DNA of 64,000 nucleotides from Cognatundibacterium crateris (GTDB lineage Bacteria; Pseudomonadota; Gammaproteobacteria; Burkholderiales; Burkholderiaceae_D): contig NZ_JAABOS010000005.1 in NCBI RefSeq assembly GCF_010078235.1, positions 62,001-126,000 on the forward strand, given 5' to 3'. Positions 20,159 to 29,114 of the stretch are shown here, one piece after another. The stretch's first letter is position 1. Each line of letters opens with the position of its first letter. The notes beneath the pieces are model-generated. The model saw only the letters and a list, made by a program, of their open reading frames with translations, ran no database searches and was not told where the DNA came from. The position numbers and the translations under genes were made by a program.

Positions 20159-21427
20159 ATGAGCGATATCAAGCAATATATGAATGGGCTGGGCCAGCGG
20201 GCACGTGCTGCGTCGCGCGCCATGGCGAAAGCCGACAGTGCGGCAAAAAATCAGGCATTAAAACTGATCGCTGCAGCGATACGGCGTGACGCTGCCATTT
20301 TGCGCGCTGCCAATGAGCAGGATCTGGCTGCTGCGCGTGCCAATGGCATGGATGCAGCGATGCTGGATCGCCTGACTTTATCCGATCAGGCCATCGCTAC
20401 CATGGCGACCGGACTCGAACAAATGATCGCTTTGCCAGATCCGGTCGGTGAAATCTCTGACATGAAATTCCGCCCCAGCGGTATCCAGGTCGGCAAAATG
20501 CGCGTGCCGCTGGGTGTGATCGGCATCATTTATGAAGCCCGTCCGAATGTCACGGTGGATGCAGCCGGCCTGTGCATTAAAAGTGGTAATGCGACCATAT
20601 TGCGTGGCGGTTCAGAGGCAATACACTGCAACCGTGCACTCGCAGGCCTGGTCATGGAAGGCTTATCCGGCGCCGGTTTGCCAGCCGATGCGGTGCAAAT
20701 TGTGGAGACCACGGATCGCGCTGCCGTCGGCGAGCTGATCACCATGCCGCAGTATGTCGATGTGATCGTGCCACGCGGCGGCAAAAGCCTGATCGCACGC
20801 CTGATGCAGGAAGCGACCGTACCGATGATTAAGCATCTGGACGGGAACTGCCACGTGTATATCGATGATAAGGCCGACCAGCAAAAAGCGCTGGACGTCG
20901 CATTCAATGCGAAATGCCACCGCTACGGTACCTGCAACACCATGGAAACCCTGCTGGTGGCAGAAGGTATCGCGGCACAAATACTGCCCGCACTGGCTCA
21001 GCGTTACCAGACTAAACAGGTGGAACTACGCTGCGATGCGGCTTCCGCGGCCATTTTGGCTGATTACCCATATCTGGTGCGGGCAAGCGAAGAAGACTGG
21101 AGTACTGAATATCTTGCACCAGTGCTGGCGGTGAAAGTGGTGCCTGAGCTGGATGCCGCGATTGCCCATATCAACCACTATTCATCCAAACACACGGAAG
21201 CGATCGTGACCGAAGACTACAGTCGTGCCATGCGCTTTTTGCGTGAAGTGGATTCGGCTTCTGTGATGGTCAATGCATCGACCCGTTTCGCCGATGGTTT
21301 TGAATACGGTTTAGGTGCTGAAATCGGTATTTCCAATGATAAGCTGCATGCGCGTGGGCCGGTAGGACTGGAGGGTCTGACCTCGCTCAAGTACATCGTG
21401 TTTGGTCATGGTGAAGTGCGTCAGTAA
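20159..21427 (+). CDS. proA: Gamma-glutamyl phosphate reductase
   Basis: ProA reduces gamma-glutamyl phosphate to glutamate semialdehyde in proline synthesis. The 422-aa protein has the aldehyde dehydrogenase fold with the catalytic Cys259 in YGTCNT, the cofactor segment [16 protein letters not shown] and IPRGGK-like [11 protein letters not shown] chose ATG 20159 since alignment to the family begins there; an upstream GTG frame would add 17 residues unlike the family. A small inverted repeat (GAGAGC/GCTCTC) sits just before the start. proC lies far away at 43095. Confidence 0.95.
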   Translation: MSDIKQYMNGLGQRARAASRAMAKADSAAKNQALKLIAAAIRRDAAILRAANEQDLAAARANGMDAAMLDRLTLSDQAIATMATGLEQMIALPDPVGEISDMKFRPSGIQVGKMRVPLGVIGIIYEARPNVTVDAAGLCIKSGNATILRGGSEAIHCNRALAGLVMEGLSGAGLPADAVQIVETTDRAAVGELITMPQYVDVIVPRGGKSLIARLMQEATVPMIKHLDGNCHVYIDDKADQQKALDVAFNAKCHRYGTCNTMETLLVAEGIAAQILPALAQRYQTKQVELRCDAASAAILADYPYLVRASEEDWSTEYLAPVLAVKVVPELDAAIAHINHYSSKHTEAIVTEDYSRAMRFLREVDSASVMVNASTRFADGFEYGLGAEIGISNDKLHARGPVGLEGLTSLKYIVFGHGEVRQ

Positions 21428-21466
21428 AATCGCTTCTTAATCTGCCCTCATTTTTTGAAAGTCAGT

Positions 21467-21889
21467 ATGCTCTGGATTAAAGCTTTTCATATACTGTTTG
21501 TGATCTCCTGGTTTGCCGGGCTGTTTTATCTGCCACGTATACTGGTCAACCTCGCCATGGAAAATGATGCGACCAGTACTGAGCGTTTGTTACTGATGGC
21601 ACGTAAGCTCTACCGTTTCATGACCATACTCGCGGTTCCGGCGCTGGCTTTGGGGCTGTATCTGTGGCTGGTCATCGGTATCGGGCGCGGTCCCGGCAAT
21701 GGCTGGATGCATGCCAAGCTCTTGTGTGTCTTGCTGCTGCTGGGTTACCACCATGCCTGCGGCAGCTTGCTGAAAAAATTTGAACAGGGCAAAAACACGC
21801 GCAGCCACGTCTGGTTCCGCTGGTTTAACGAAGTACCTGTACTGTTGTTGTTAGTTGTATTAATTCTGGTGGTGGTGAAGCCGTTCTGA
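21467..21889 (+). CDS. HemJ-like / CopD family membrane protein
   Basis: This 140-aa protein has four predicted membrane helices. It starts with MLWIKAFHILFVISWFAGLF and contains WMHAKLLCVLLLLGYHH, a pattern shared by HemJ (UPF0093) proteins. HemJ oxidises protoporphyrinogen IX to protoporphyrin IX. Conserved His8 in helix 1 and the His-x-Lys pair at 82-84 fit that family. Annotators often call it CopD family, so copper-related wording is also found. I chose ATG 21467; a TTG at 21455 is the only longer option. hemH in the same window would use its product. Confidence 0.75.
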   Translation: MLWIKAFHILFVISWFAGLFYLPRILVNLAMENDATSTERLLLMARKLYRFMTILAVPALALGLYLWLVIGIGRGPGNGWMHAKLLCVLLLLGYHHACGSLLKKFEQGKNTRSHVWFRWFNEVPVLLLLVVLILVVVKPF

Positions 21890-21895
21890 ACGGTG

Positions 21896-21940
21896 TCTGA
21901 TCCAAAGCTTGCTCTCAACGGGTAGCAAGCTTTGCTCAGA
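21896..21940 (+). terminator. Large hairpin after the HemJ-like gene
   Basis: AAAGCTTGCT and AGCAAGCTTT form a perfect 10-bp stem with a 10-nt loop. A further TCTGA/TCAGA pair flanks it. It begins 7 bases after the stop codon. The T-run is short, so it is a probable but not certain terminator. Confidence 0.6.
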
Positions 21941-22021
21941 CCATCACCTTCTCCTGGCGCTTATTTTTGCTCTTATTTTTGCGCTTGTACTTGTGTTTAT
22001 TTAACGGATAAAAGGTTCCCC

Positions 22022-23233
22022 ATGACACGTTACTCTTATTTTTGTCCATGCCCGCGCGGCATGGAAATCGCGCTGGCTGAAGAGCTGGCTGAAATCGCAG
22101 CAATGGATAAAACCATGGCTGTCCACAATCAGGTGCCGGGCGGCGTGCATTGCTCCGGCAGCCTGCAGGATGGCTGGCGTATCAACCTGCATTCACGCAT
22201 CGCCTCGCGCGTATTGATGCGCATGGGCCACTCCAGCTATGCCAATGAAAACGATATTTATGATCTGGTGCTGGAACAGCCATGGGAAGACTGGTTTGGC
22301 TATCACCACACCATACGGGTGGATGTGACTGCAGTGAAGTCTCCACTCAAGAGCCTGGAATTCACGACGCTGAAAATCAAGGATGCAATCTGCGACCGTT
22401 TCCGCGATCAGTTCACCCAGCGTCCATCGGTCAATACCCGCAATCCGGATATGCGCATCGTCGGTTTTCTGGATGCGAGAAATTTCACGATTTATCTGGA
22501 TTTATCTGGCGAGCCTTTATTCAAACGCGGCTGGCGTCTGGAAACCGGTGATGCACCTTTGCGCGAAAATCTGGCGGCGGGTTTGCTGCGTACCGCAGGC
22601 TGGAAACCAGGCACGCCGCTGTTCGATCCTATGTGCGGCTCGGGCACTATCCTGATCGAGGCAGCGCAGATACTGGCTGGCATACCACCAGGCCTGAAGC
22701 GTGAATTTGCATTCGAAAAATTCCATCAGTTTGACCAGGATGCCTGGAATGCGATCAAGGCGCAGGCTAAGCCGCATCCTTTACCGGCTGAGCCAACTTT
22801 GTTCGGCAGCGATATTTCCGGCGACATGGTGGTCATGACGCGCAATAACCTGAATAAAGCAGGTATTCGCTTTGAAGTACCGCTCAAGCAGATCGAGGCG
22901 CAGGAAATCAAAGCGCCGACGACGCAACCCGGCATACTGCTGACTAATCCTCCATACGGCGAGCGTATCGGTGTGCGTGGTGACAGCAATCTGGAGTCGG
23001 ATGAACTGGCCAGAGAATTTTTCAGTGCATTCAGCGCGACGCTGAAACAGCGCTTTGCCGGCTGGAGTGTGTTTTTGTTTACCGCCGATCTGAGCGTACC
23101 AAAACTGCTGCGCCTGAAAGAAGCACGCAAAACGCCGTTTTTCAATGGTGCGCTGGAATGCCGCTTGTTCCGCTTCGATATGGTGGCAGGCTTCAACCGC
23201 CGTGAAGAGGCTAAGCCTAAAGCGCAGGATTGA
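22022..23233 (+). CDS. THUMP-domain class I methyltransferase (RlmL-type, stand-alone)
   Basis: The 403-aa protein has an N-terminal THUMP RNA-binding region (about 40-165) and a UPF0020-type methyltransferase domain with motif I FDPMCGSGTILIEAA and motif IV TNPPYGER. This matches the first half of E. coli RlmL, which makes m2G2445 in 23S rRNA, but it lacks the C-terminal RlmK half that makes m7G2069. Such short forms are normal in betaproteobacteria. I chose ATG 22022, preceded by AAAGG, since it begins MTRYSYFCPCPRGME; an in-frame start at 21932 adds residues unlike the family. Confidence 0.88.
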   Translation: MTRYSYFCPCPRGMEIALAEELAEIAAMDKTMAVHNQVPGGVHCSGSLQDGWRINLHSRIASRVLMRMGHSSYANENDIYDLVLEQPWEDWFGYHHTIRVDVTAVKSPLKSLEFTTLKIKDAICDRFRDQFTQRPSVNTRNPDMRIVGFLDARNFTIYLDLSGEPLFKRGWRLETGDAPLRENLAAGLLRTAGWKPGTPLFDPMCGSGTILIEAAQILAGIPPGLKREFAFEKFHQFDQDAWNAIKAQAKPHPLPAEPTLFGSDISGDMVVMTRNNLNKAGIRFEVPLKQIEAQEIKAPTTQPGILLTNPPYGERIGVRGDSNLESDELAREFFSAFSATLKQRFAGWSVFLFTADLSVPKLLRLKEARKTPFFNGALECRLFRFDMVAGFNRREEAKPKAQD

Positions 23234-23266
23234 ATGCTTCAGGTTTGAATCAGCAATAGCATGAAG

Positions 23267-23303
23267 AAAACAGCCGGCTCTCTGCAGAACTGGCTGTTTT
23301 GCT
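23267..23303 (+). terminator. Terminator after the RlmL-type gene
   Basis: AAAACAGCC and GGCTGTTTT form a 9-bp stem, extendable by two inner pairs, around a GC-containing loop. GCTTT follows. It lies 34 bases after the stop. The A-tract on one arm and T-tract on the other suggest it works in both directions. Confidence 0.75.
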
Positions 23304-23341
23304 TTAGGCTCTCGGCTTTACGCTGGTATTTTGGATAGTTA

Positions 23342-23358
23342 GATGAGTCAGACTCATC
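23342..23358. promoter_or_regulatory. Operator-like inverted repeat upstream of gabD
   Basis: GATGAGTC and GACTCATC form a perfect inverted repeat with a single central A. The repeat ends 30 bases before the gabD start, where a repressor or activator dimer could bind. No regulator gene is adjacent and the protein that might bind is unknown. Confidence 0.4.
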
Positions 23359-23388
23359 AGCCGTGTCAAAAGTAAGAAAGGGATCAAG

Positions 23389-24867
23389 ATGCAGCACGCA
23401 GCACAGGCTTTAGCTTTGCAGGACCCTACATTGTTGAAGGAGTCCGCCTATATCAATGGTGCATGGCACGATAGCGCAGACCGGTTCGACGTTATTAATC
23501 CATCCAATGGCAGCTTGCTGGCACAGATTAGCAACCTCGATGGCAGCGACGCAGAGCGCGCGATTCAGGCGGCGCAGGCAGCGTTTGGACCCTGGTCGGC
23601 AAAGACGGGGAAGGAACGCGCACAACTGATGCGGCGCTGGTTCGATCTGATGATCGCGCATACCGATGATCTGGCACGCATCATGACAGCGGAGCAGGGC
23701 AAACCCCTGGCCGAAGCCAAGGGCGAGGTGATCTATGGTGCCAGTTTTATAGAGTGGTTTGGTGAAGAAGCGAAACGGGTTGCTGGTGATGTGCTGAGTA
23801 CGACCGCAGCCGATAAACGCATGCTGGTCTTACGCCAGCCCATAGGCGTATGCGCGGCCATCACGCCATGGAATTTCCCGATTGCGATGATTACCCGCAA
23901 AGTCGCTCCGGCCATTGCGGCTGGCTGCACTATCGTGATCAAGCCAGCTGAACAGACTCCGTTGTCCGCATTGGCATTGGCGGAGCTGGCGCATCGCGCG
24001 GGTATCCCGGCTGGCGTGGTTAATGTCTTGACTGCAGACGGCGCACGCTCTGTCGACATCGGTAAGCGCTTGTGCGACAGCACGGTAGTCCGGCATTTGT
24101 CGTTCACAGGGTCTACGCCGGTTGGCCGCATCCTGATGCAGCAATCTGCGCCTACGATTAAAAAACTGGCGCTGGAACTCGGTGGTCATGCGCCTTTCAT
24201 CGTCTTCGAGGATGCGGATCTGGATGCGGCCGTAGAGGGCGCATTGCAATCGAAGTATCGCAATGCCGGACAGACTTGCGTCTGCACGAATCGCTTTTAT
24301 GTCCATCGTTCGCTGTATCAGGAATTCGTCGCGAAACTGGTGGCTGGCGCGCGCAAAATCCAGGTCGGTGACGGTTTTACGGCTGGCGTGCAGCAGGGGC
24401 CGATGATCGATGCGCAGGCGATCGCCAAAGTACAGGAGCATGTCAGCGATGCCCTCAGCAAAGGTGCGCAACTGTGTGCGGGCGGTCAGCAGCATGCAGC
24501 TGGCGCCTTATTTTTCGAACCCACGGTATTGGCAGATGTCACAGACTCCATGCTGGTCATGCAAGAAGAAACCTTCGGACCGGTCGCTGCGGTAATGGCT
24601 TTCGATACCGAAGAACAGGTGATCGCTGCCGCAAATGCCACGGATTTCGGTCTGGCTTCTTACTTTTATTCACGTGATATCGCACGCGTCTGGCGGGTGG
24701 CAGAAAAACTCGAATACGGCATGGTCGGCATCAATACCGGTCTCATGTCTAACGAGGTGGCTCCATTCGGTGGCGTGAAGCAGTCGGGTCTGGGACGCGA
24801 AGGGTCCCGTTACGGGATGGATGAATATCTGGAAATGAAATACCTGTGTATGGGCCAGATGCAATAG
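23389..24867 (+). CDS. gabD: NAD(P)-dependent succinate-semialdehyde dehydrogenase
   Basis: GabD oxidises succinate semialdehyde to succinate, the end of GABA breakdown. The 492-aa aldehyde dehydrogenase has Glu263 in ELGGHAPF and Cys297 in GQTCVC; this CVC context is typical of the GabD group. The NAD-binding ITPWNFPIAMITRK and KPAEQTPLSA segments are present, and the C-terminus keeps PFGGVKQSGLGREGS. Related glutarate semialdehyde dehydrogenases (DavD) look similar, so the exact substrate is not fixed by sequence alone. No gabT is adjacent. The ATG at 23389 follows AAGAAAGGGA. Confidence 0.88.
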   Translation: MQHAAQALALQDPTLLKESAYINGAWHDSADRFDVINPSNGSLLAQISNLDGSDAERAIQAAQAAFGPWSAKTGKERAQLMRRWFDLMIAHTDDLARIMTAEQGKPLAEAKGEVIYGASFIEWFGEEAKRVAGDVLSTTAADKRMLVLRQPIGVCAAITPWNFPIAMITRKVAPAIAAGCTIVIKPAEQTPLSALALAELAHRAGIPAGVVNVLTADGARSVDIGKRLCDSTVVRHLSFTGSTPVGRILMQQSAPTIKKLALELGGHAPFIVFEDADLDAAVEGALQSKYRNAGQTCVCTNRFYVHRSLYQEFVAKLVAGARKIQVGDGFTAGVQQGPMIDAQAIAKVQEHVSDALSKGAQLCAGGQQHAAGALFFEPTVLADVTDSMLVMQEETFGPVAAVMAFDTEEQVIAAANATDFGLASYFYSRDIARVWRVAEKLEYGMVGINTGLMSNEVAPFGGVKQSGLGREGSRYGMDEYLEMKYLCMGQMQ

Positions 24868-24878
24868 TGCTCATCACT

Positions 24879-24908
24879 TGAGCCTGCCTTGCTCAACAGG
24901 CAGGCTCA
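24879..24908 (+). terminator. Hairpin after gabD
   Basis: TGAGCCTGCCT and AGGCAGGCTCA form a perfect 11-bp stem with an 8-nt loop, 12 bases after the gabD stop. GATCTTATT follows, a weak T-tract. Confidence 0.65.
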
Positions 24909-24940
24909 GATCTTATTAAGCTAAAAAAAAGAAAGAATTT

Positions 24941-26143
24941 ATGCGTTCCTCCACGCCTTTGAACAGCACTGCGCTGGCCTGTATTCTGGCTGCGCTGGCG
25001 ATGCTTGGACCTTTTGCGATTGACACTTATTTGCCAGCGTTTCCGGCTATCCAGCAAAGCTTGCAGGCGCATGCACTGGAAGTGCAGCAGACGCTGACCG
25101 CTTACATGCTGTCGTTTGCGGTGATGACCTTATGGCATGGCGCTTTGTCGGACTCCTTCGGTCGTCGCAATGTGATTCTGGTCGCTTTGTCGGTATTTGC
25201 TATCGCCAGCTTTGGATGCGCTTCGGCTCACAGCATTCATTATTTATGGGGATTCAGGATACTCCAGGGCGTGTCGGCTGGTGCGGGTATGGTGGTGGGG
25301 CGCGCGATTATCCGTGATTTGTATGAGGGGCCTGAGGCTGAAAAGTTATTGTCACTGGTGACCATGATTTTTTCGATAGCGCCAGCAATTGCTCCCATTT
25401 TAGGTGGCTGGCTGGTCGGAATTTGGGGCTGGCGCGCAATCTTCTTGTTGTTATTTGGCTACACTGTTGTGCTATGGGTTGCGTGTTATCGCTGGCTGCC
25501 AGAATCTTTGGCAATTGATAATAGGCAAACTTTTAGTGCGGATTTTTTGTGGACCAGTTACCGCCAGGTATTTCGCTCCAAATTGTTTTATCTGAAGGCT
25601 GGCACCATAGCGTTTAATTTTGCCGGCTTGTTTTTGTATATTTCTGCAGCGCCTGCGTTTATTACCCAGCACTTGAAATTGGGTGCCGACCAGTTTGGCT
25701 GGCAATTTGTACCCACCGTAGGCGGCATCTTTCTCGGCGCTCTGGCGGCCAACCGTATGGCCGGGAAATTGAGGGTCTGGGTCCAGGTAAATATGGGCTT
25801 TTGTTTTTTAATTGGCGCAGGATTGACTAACGTCGTTTATCACGCGCTGTTTGCTCCTCAGCTGTTCTGGTCTGTCATGCCCTTATTTTTTTATGCTTTT
25901 GGCATGTCTCTGGTGGCGCCGGGTGCGACTTTACTGGTGCTGGACCTGTTTCCGGAAATTCGTGGTGTAGTGGCATCTTGCCAGTCTGCCAGCGTGACTT
26001 TTGTGAGTGCACTCATCGCCGGACTGGTCGCGCCAGCACTCGATCACGCGGTTTTATCCCTCGCCTTGGGTCAGCTCTCATGTTGTCTGATTGCGGCTAG
26101 TCTGTGGTATTCCGGCAGGCATTTTTCACGTTCAATCATGTAA
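24941..26143 (+). CDS. Bcr/CflA family multidrug efflux MFS transporter
   Basis: This 400-aa inner-membrane protein has about 12 hydrophobic helices and the drug:H+ antiporter-1 hallmarks. The first helix pattern is LGPFAIDTYLPAFPAI, the motif A-like loop is DSFGRRNVIL (about 69-78), and RILQGVSAGAGMVVGRAIIRD is the motif C-like segment. Family members export drugs such as bicyclomycin, or sulfonamides and small peptides; the substrate here is unknown. The start follows AAAGAAAG. It appears to be a single-gene unit between gabD and the porin. Confidence 0.85.
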   Translation: MRSSTPLNSTALACILAALAMLGPFAIDTYLPAFPAIQQSLQAHALEVQQTLTAYMLSFAVMTLWHGALSDSFGRRNVILVALSVFAIASFGCASAHSIHYLWGFRILQGVSAGAGMVVGRAIIRDLYEGPEAEKLLSLVTMIFSIAPAIAPILGGWLVGIWGWRAIFLLLFGYTVVLWVACYRWLPESLAIDNRQTFSADFLWTSYRQVFRSKLFYLKAGTIAFNFAGLFLYISAAPAFITQHLKLGADQFGWQFVPTVGGIFLGALAANRMAGKLRVWVQVNMGFCFLIGAGLTNVVYHALFAPQLFWSVMPLFFYAFGMSLVAPGATLLVLDLFPEIRGVVASCQSASVTFVSALIAGLVAPALDHAVLSLALGQLSCCLIAASLWYSGRHFSRSIM

Positions 26144-26523
26144 GCCAAACAAGACCTTGAAGCGTTAAATACATGCCCAAAAACAATTTTTTGGGAAGGC
26201 CTTGAAATCTAGGTGATTTCCCTTATATGCATGGTGCTGTGCAGCATTCGCAAAAATTGCCTATAATGTAGGCTTAAGTCGTGAATAGATGCTCATTAGA
26301 TGTGAACTTATCGGCGTCTGTCATGTCTTTATATTGCGACGCTTTGTAGTGCCTTGTTGTGAATTTGTTCGATTTCATCAAAGCGTCATTTTGTGCAGGT
26401 AAGGTGTCGCTTGTCATTGAATCAATCTTGGTTCAAGGCTGTAAAGAACCTGCAATCTGTTTTTTGCTGTGCCTGGCTCTTTGGTGTCAGCAAAAATTAA
26501 CATTCATTTTTGGATACTAGACA
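26144..26523 (+). promoter_or_regulatory. 380-base porin upstream region with a candidate -10 box
   Basis: This AT-rich region has no gene. A perfect TATAAT occurs at 26262-26267 with no good -35 hexamer at 16-18 bases. If used, it gives a leader of about 250 bases before the porin start, long enough for small-RNA or protein control. The region also has T-rich stretches at 26335-26400. I found no clear hairpin terminator for the upstream MFS gene. Confidence 0.4.
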
Positions 26524-27543
26524 ATGAAAAAATCATTCCTCGCACTCGCTCTGATGGGTGCTTTCTCCGGTGCAGCTTTTGCTCAATCTTCCGTAACTAT
26601 CTACGGTGTTGCTGATATCGGCGTTCAAGGCGTTAGCGCTGGTGCTGGTAAACAAGCTAAAGTAACTAGCGGCCAACAAGGCGGTTCCCGTCTGGGCTTC
26701 AAAGGTACTGAAGATCTGGGTGGCGGTCTGAAAGCTAACTTCGTTCTGGAACAAGGCGTTAAGATGGACACAGGCGAGTCCGATCAAAGTGGCCGTACTT
26801 TTGGTCGTACAACTCTGGTTGGTCTGTCTGGCGATTTCGGTTCTGTGAACCTGGGTCGTGACAAAACTACAACTTTGAAATTCTTTGATAGCTACGATCC
26901 GTTTGGTTCCGCACTGGTTAACAATGGCAACGGTACACGTGCTTTGTATTTCGTAGCTGGTAAAGTGAATAAAGACGAGACCAATGGCCGCGTTAGCAAC
27001 GCGATTTTCTACAACACTCCAGATCTGAGTGGCTTCAAAGCAGCTGTATCTTACGGCGCTGGTGAAAAAGCTGGTGACAATTCCGCAGAGCGTTCTGTTG
27101 GTCTGACAGCAAACTACAAAGTTGACGCGCTGGAAGTTGGCTACAACTACGCCAAAGACAATGTTATTGGCAATGCTGTTTCTGCAAACACAGTTGCTGC
27201 TGCTTATGACTTCGGCGTAGCTAAACCAGTCTTCTTGTTCCAAAAACAAAAAGATGACAAAGGTATGGATCGTAAGATCTACACTCTGGCTGTTAGCGCA
27301 CCTGTAACTGCAACTGGCAAAGTATTGGCTGGTTTCACTAAAGTGTCTGACTCTGCAGTAGCTAAAGACGTTAAACAGTTCTCCCTGGGCTATGTCCACG
27401 GTCTGTCCAAGCGTACTGACCTGTATGCAGCATACGCATACGCTAAACAAGACTCAGAAGCGACTATCGTTAGCGATCAGTTTGCTGGTAAAAAAGGCTC
27501 TAAAGTTCATGAACTGACAGCTGGTATTCAACACCGCTTCTAA
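26524..27543 (+). CDS. Gram-negative general porin (Omp32/OpcP type)
   Basis: The 339-aa protein has a signal peptide cleaved after AFAQ near residue 20. The mature protein starts SSVTIYGVADIGVQ, the classic first strand of betaproteobacterial trimeric porins, and it ends in the sorting signal with terminal Phe (IQHRF). Alternating strands with GGSRLGFKGTEDLGGGLKA and the F-x-GRTTLVGLSGDFGSVNLGR eyelet segments follow. It lets small solutes cross the outer membrane. Codon use is strongly biased, as expected for an abundant protein. It has its own terminator. Confidence 0.94.
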   Translation: MKKSFLALALMGAFSGAAFAQSSVTIYGVADIGVQGVSAGAGKQAKVTSGQQGGSRLGFKGTEDLGGGLKANFVLEQGVKMDTGESDQSGRTFGRTTLVGLSGDFGSVNLGRDKTTTLKFFDSYDPFGSALVNNGNGTRALYFVAGKVNKDETNGRVSNAIFYNTPDLSGFKAAVSYGAGEKAGDNSAERSVGLTANYKVDALEVGYNYAKDNVIGNAVSANTVAAAYDFGVAKPVFLFQKQKDDKGMDRKIYTLAVSAPVTATGKVLAGFTKVSDSAVAKDVKQFSLGYVHGLSKRTDLYAAYAYAKQDSEATIVSDQFAGKKGSKVHELTAGIQHRF

Positions 27544-27573
27544 TCCTTGCAGGCTTAGCCTGTAAAGATCTGA

Positions 27574-27602
27574 AAAGAGCAGCTCAGGCTGCTCTTTTTT
27601 TA
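27574..27602 (+). terminator. Rho-independent terminator of the porin gene
   Basis: AAGAGCAGC and GCTGCTCTT form a 9-bp stem with a TCAG loop, followed by a run of T, 31 bases after the porin stop. Confidence 0.95.
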
Positions 27603-27692
27603 TTGGAATTCAGTTAAATGCATTGTCTATTCAGGCACTGAGTCCTGCCGTTTGTTACAATGAAAGAATTCCGGCTTCACCGAAAGATCATC

Positions 27693-28127
27693 ATGAAAAA
27701 CGCTCTCCTGCCCATCGCCGCAGTGATTTTCGCTGCCCAGCTTACTACACCTGTGCGCGCGCAAGCACCAGCTAAAGCCGAGGTGCCGCCGCCACCGAAA
27801 ATGGAAAAACTGGAAGAGGGGCCAACTGAAAAGAATTTATCTGTCGGTAAGCCTGAACAAAAAAATAAAGTTGTCGAAAAAAAGAATAATGCAGGCAAAG
27901 TCACTGAAGTCGAAGTGAAGTCTGGCAAAAGCAGTTACACCCTGAAAGCAGACCCTCAGGCTGGTAATGCCCAGCCTGGTACCGTGCAAGGTCAGGGTAA
28001 TCGTGCTGCACAGTGGACACTCCTGGAATTCGGTGGAAAAAAAGAAGCAAAAGAAGCGCCGGAGCCCTTGCCAGTCTTACCGCCAGCACCAGTCAAAGCA
28101 GCCCCTGCCAGCGCAGCAGCAAAATAA
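27693..28127 (+). CDS. Periplasmic DUF2782-like protein
   Basis: This 144-aa protein has a signal peptide (MKNALLPIAAVIFAAQ, likely cut after VRAQ). A Pro/Lys/Glu-rich stretch follows, then a short domain with VTEVEVKSGKSSYTLKA and a QWTLLEF segment, resembling DUF2782. In Pseudomonas and relatives a DUF2782 gene also precedes thrB, which supports the call. The tail is Pro/Ala rich. I chose ATG 27693; starting at 27660 would put charged residues before the signal peptide. Function is unknown. It precedes thrB by 21 bases and is likely co-transcribed with it. Confidence 0.7.
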   Translation: MKNALLPIAAVIFAAQLTTPVRAQAPAKAEVPPPPKMEKLEEGPTEKNLSVGKPEQKNKVVEKKNNAGKVTEVEVKSGKSSYTLKADPQAGNAQPGTVQGQGNRAAQWTLLEFGGKKEAKEAPEPLPVLPPAPVKAAPASAAAK

Positions 28128-28148
28128 CATCCTTGATAAGAAAAGAGT

Positions 28149-29114
28149 ATGGCAGTTTTTACCCCCGTTTCTCTGGAAGATCTGAGTCCCTGGATAGATC
28201 AGTTCCCACTAGGTAAAGTCAGTGCAGTGAAGGGCATCTCTTCAGGCATAGAGAACAGTAATTTTTTTATCACCACTGAAGCGGGTGAATATGTACTGAC
28301 CATTTTCGAGAACCTGAATTTTGAGCAACTGCCTTTTTACCTGAAACTGATGCGCCATCTGGCGGATCATGGGGTGCTGGTTCCTGCGCCTGTTGCCAAC
28401 CACGATGGACAATTGGTAGTGCCCTTGCACGGTAAGCCAGCTGCGATAGTCAGTAAGCTGGAGGGGAGTTCTCAAATGCAGCCGCAGGCTGTGCATTGCG
28501 CTGCTGTGGGTCAAATGCTGGCGAAAATGCATTTGGCTGGCACCAGCTTCCCCTTATTTCAAAAAAATCTGCGCGCCTCAGACTGGTGGCATCTGACTGT
28601 GCCTAAGGTCTTGCCTTTTATTAGCGATGAATTGCAGCATATGCTGCGTGCTGAAATCCATTTTCAGGATGCATTTGAGGCCAGTGCTGTGTATAAGGCT
28701 TTGCCACGCGGCCCAGTCCATGCCGACTTGTTCCGTAATAATGTGATGTTCTCAGGTGAGCAACTCACCGGCTTTTTTGATTTTTATTTTGCTGGTTGTG
28801 ATACCTGGTTGTTCGATGTAGCGGTAACGGTCAATGACTGGTGTATAGACCTTGACACTGGCACGCTGGATAGCGCACGGGTTATTGCTATGCTGAGCGC
28901 CTATCACGCAGTGCGGCCTTTTACTGGGGAAGAAAGCAGTGCATGGCAGCCGCTGTTGCGTGCTGCGGCCTTACGTTTCTGGCTCTCCCGTTTGTATGAT
29001 TACTATCAGCCACGGGATGCAGAAATGCTCACGCCGCATGATCCGGCACATTTTGAGCGCATCTTGCGCCTGCGCGAATCCCAGCCTGTTCCACCTTTGC
29101 CTGTGAATTCATGA
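28149..29114 (+). CDS. thrB: Homoserine kinase (ThrB, aminoglycoside phosphotransferase fold)
   Basis: This 321-aa enzyme phosphorylates homoserine on the way to threonine. It belongs to the kinase-like (type II) homoserine kinases, with the APH/choline kinase fold rather than the GHMP fold of E. coli. Key segments are [15 protein letters not shown] (about 30-44, nucleotide binding), the catalytic HADLFRNN (His191, Asp193) and [17 protein letters not shown] (metal site). The length is typical. Its last bases overlap the start of the next gene by 4, so the pair is coupled. Confidence 0.94.
   Translation: MAVFTPVSLEDLSPWIDQFPLGKVSAVKGISSGIENSNFFITTEAGEYVLTIFENLNFEQLPFYLKLMRHLADHGVLVPAPVANHDGQLVVPLHGKPAAIVSKLEGSSQMQPQAVHCAAVGQMLAKMHLAGTSFPLFQKNLRASDWWHLTVPKVLPFISDELQHMLRAEIHFQDAFEASAVYKALPRGPVHADLFRNNVMFSGEQLTGFFDFYFAGCDTWLFDVAVTVNDWCIDLDTGTLDSARVIAMLSAYHAVRPFTGEESSAWQPLLRAAALRFWLSRLYDYYQPRDAEMLTPHDPAHFERILRLRESQPVPPLPVNS

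Noticed and set aside
26533..27450. Open frame on the minus strand opposite the porin (305 aa), rich in Cys, Phe, Val, Ser
   Set aside because: The composition is that of an antisense shadow of a strongly codon-biased gene, and no family pattern is present.
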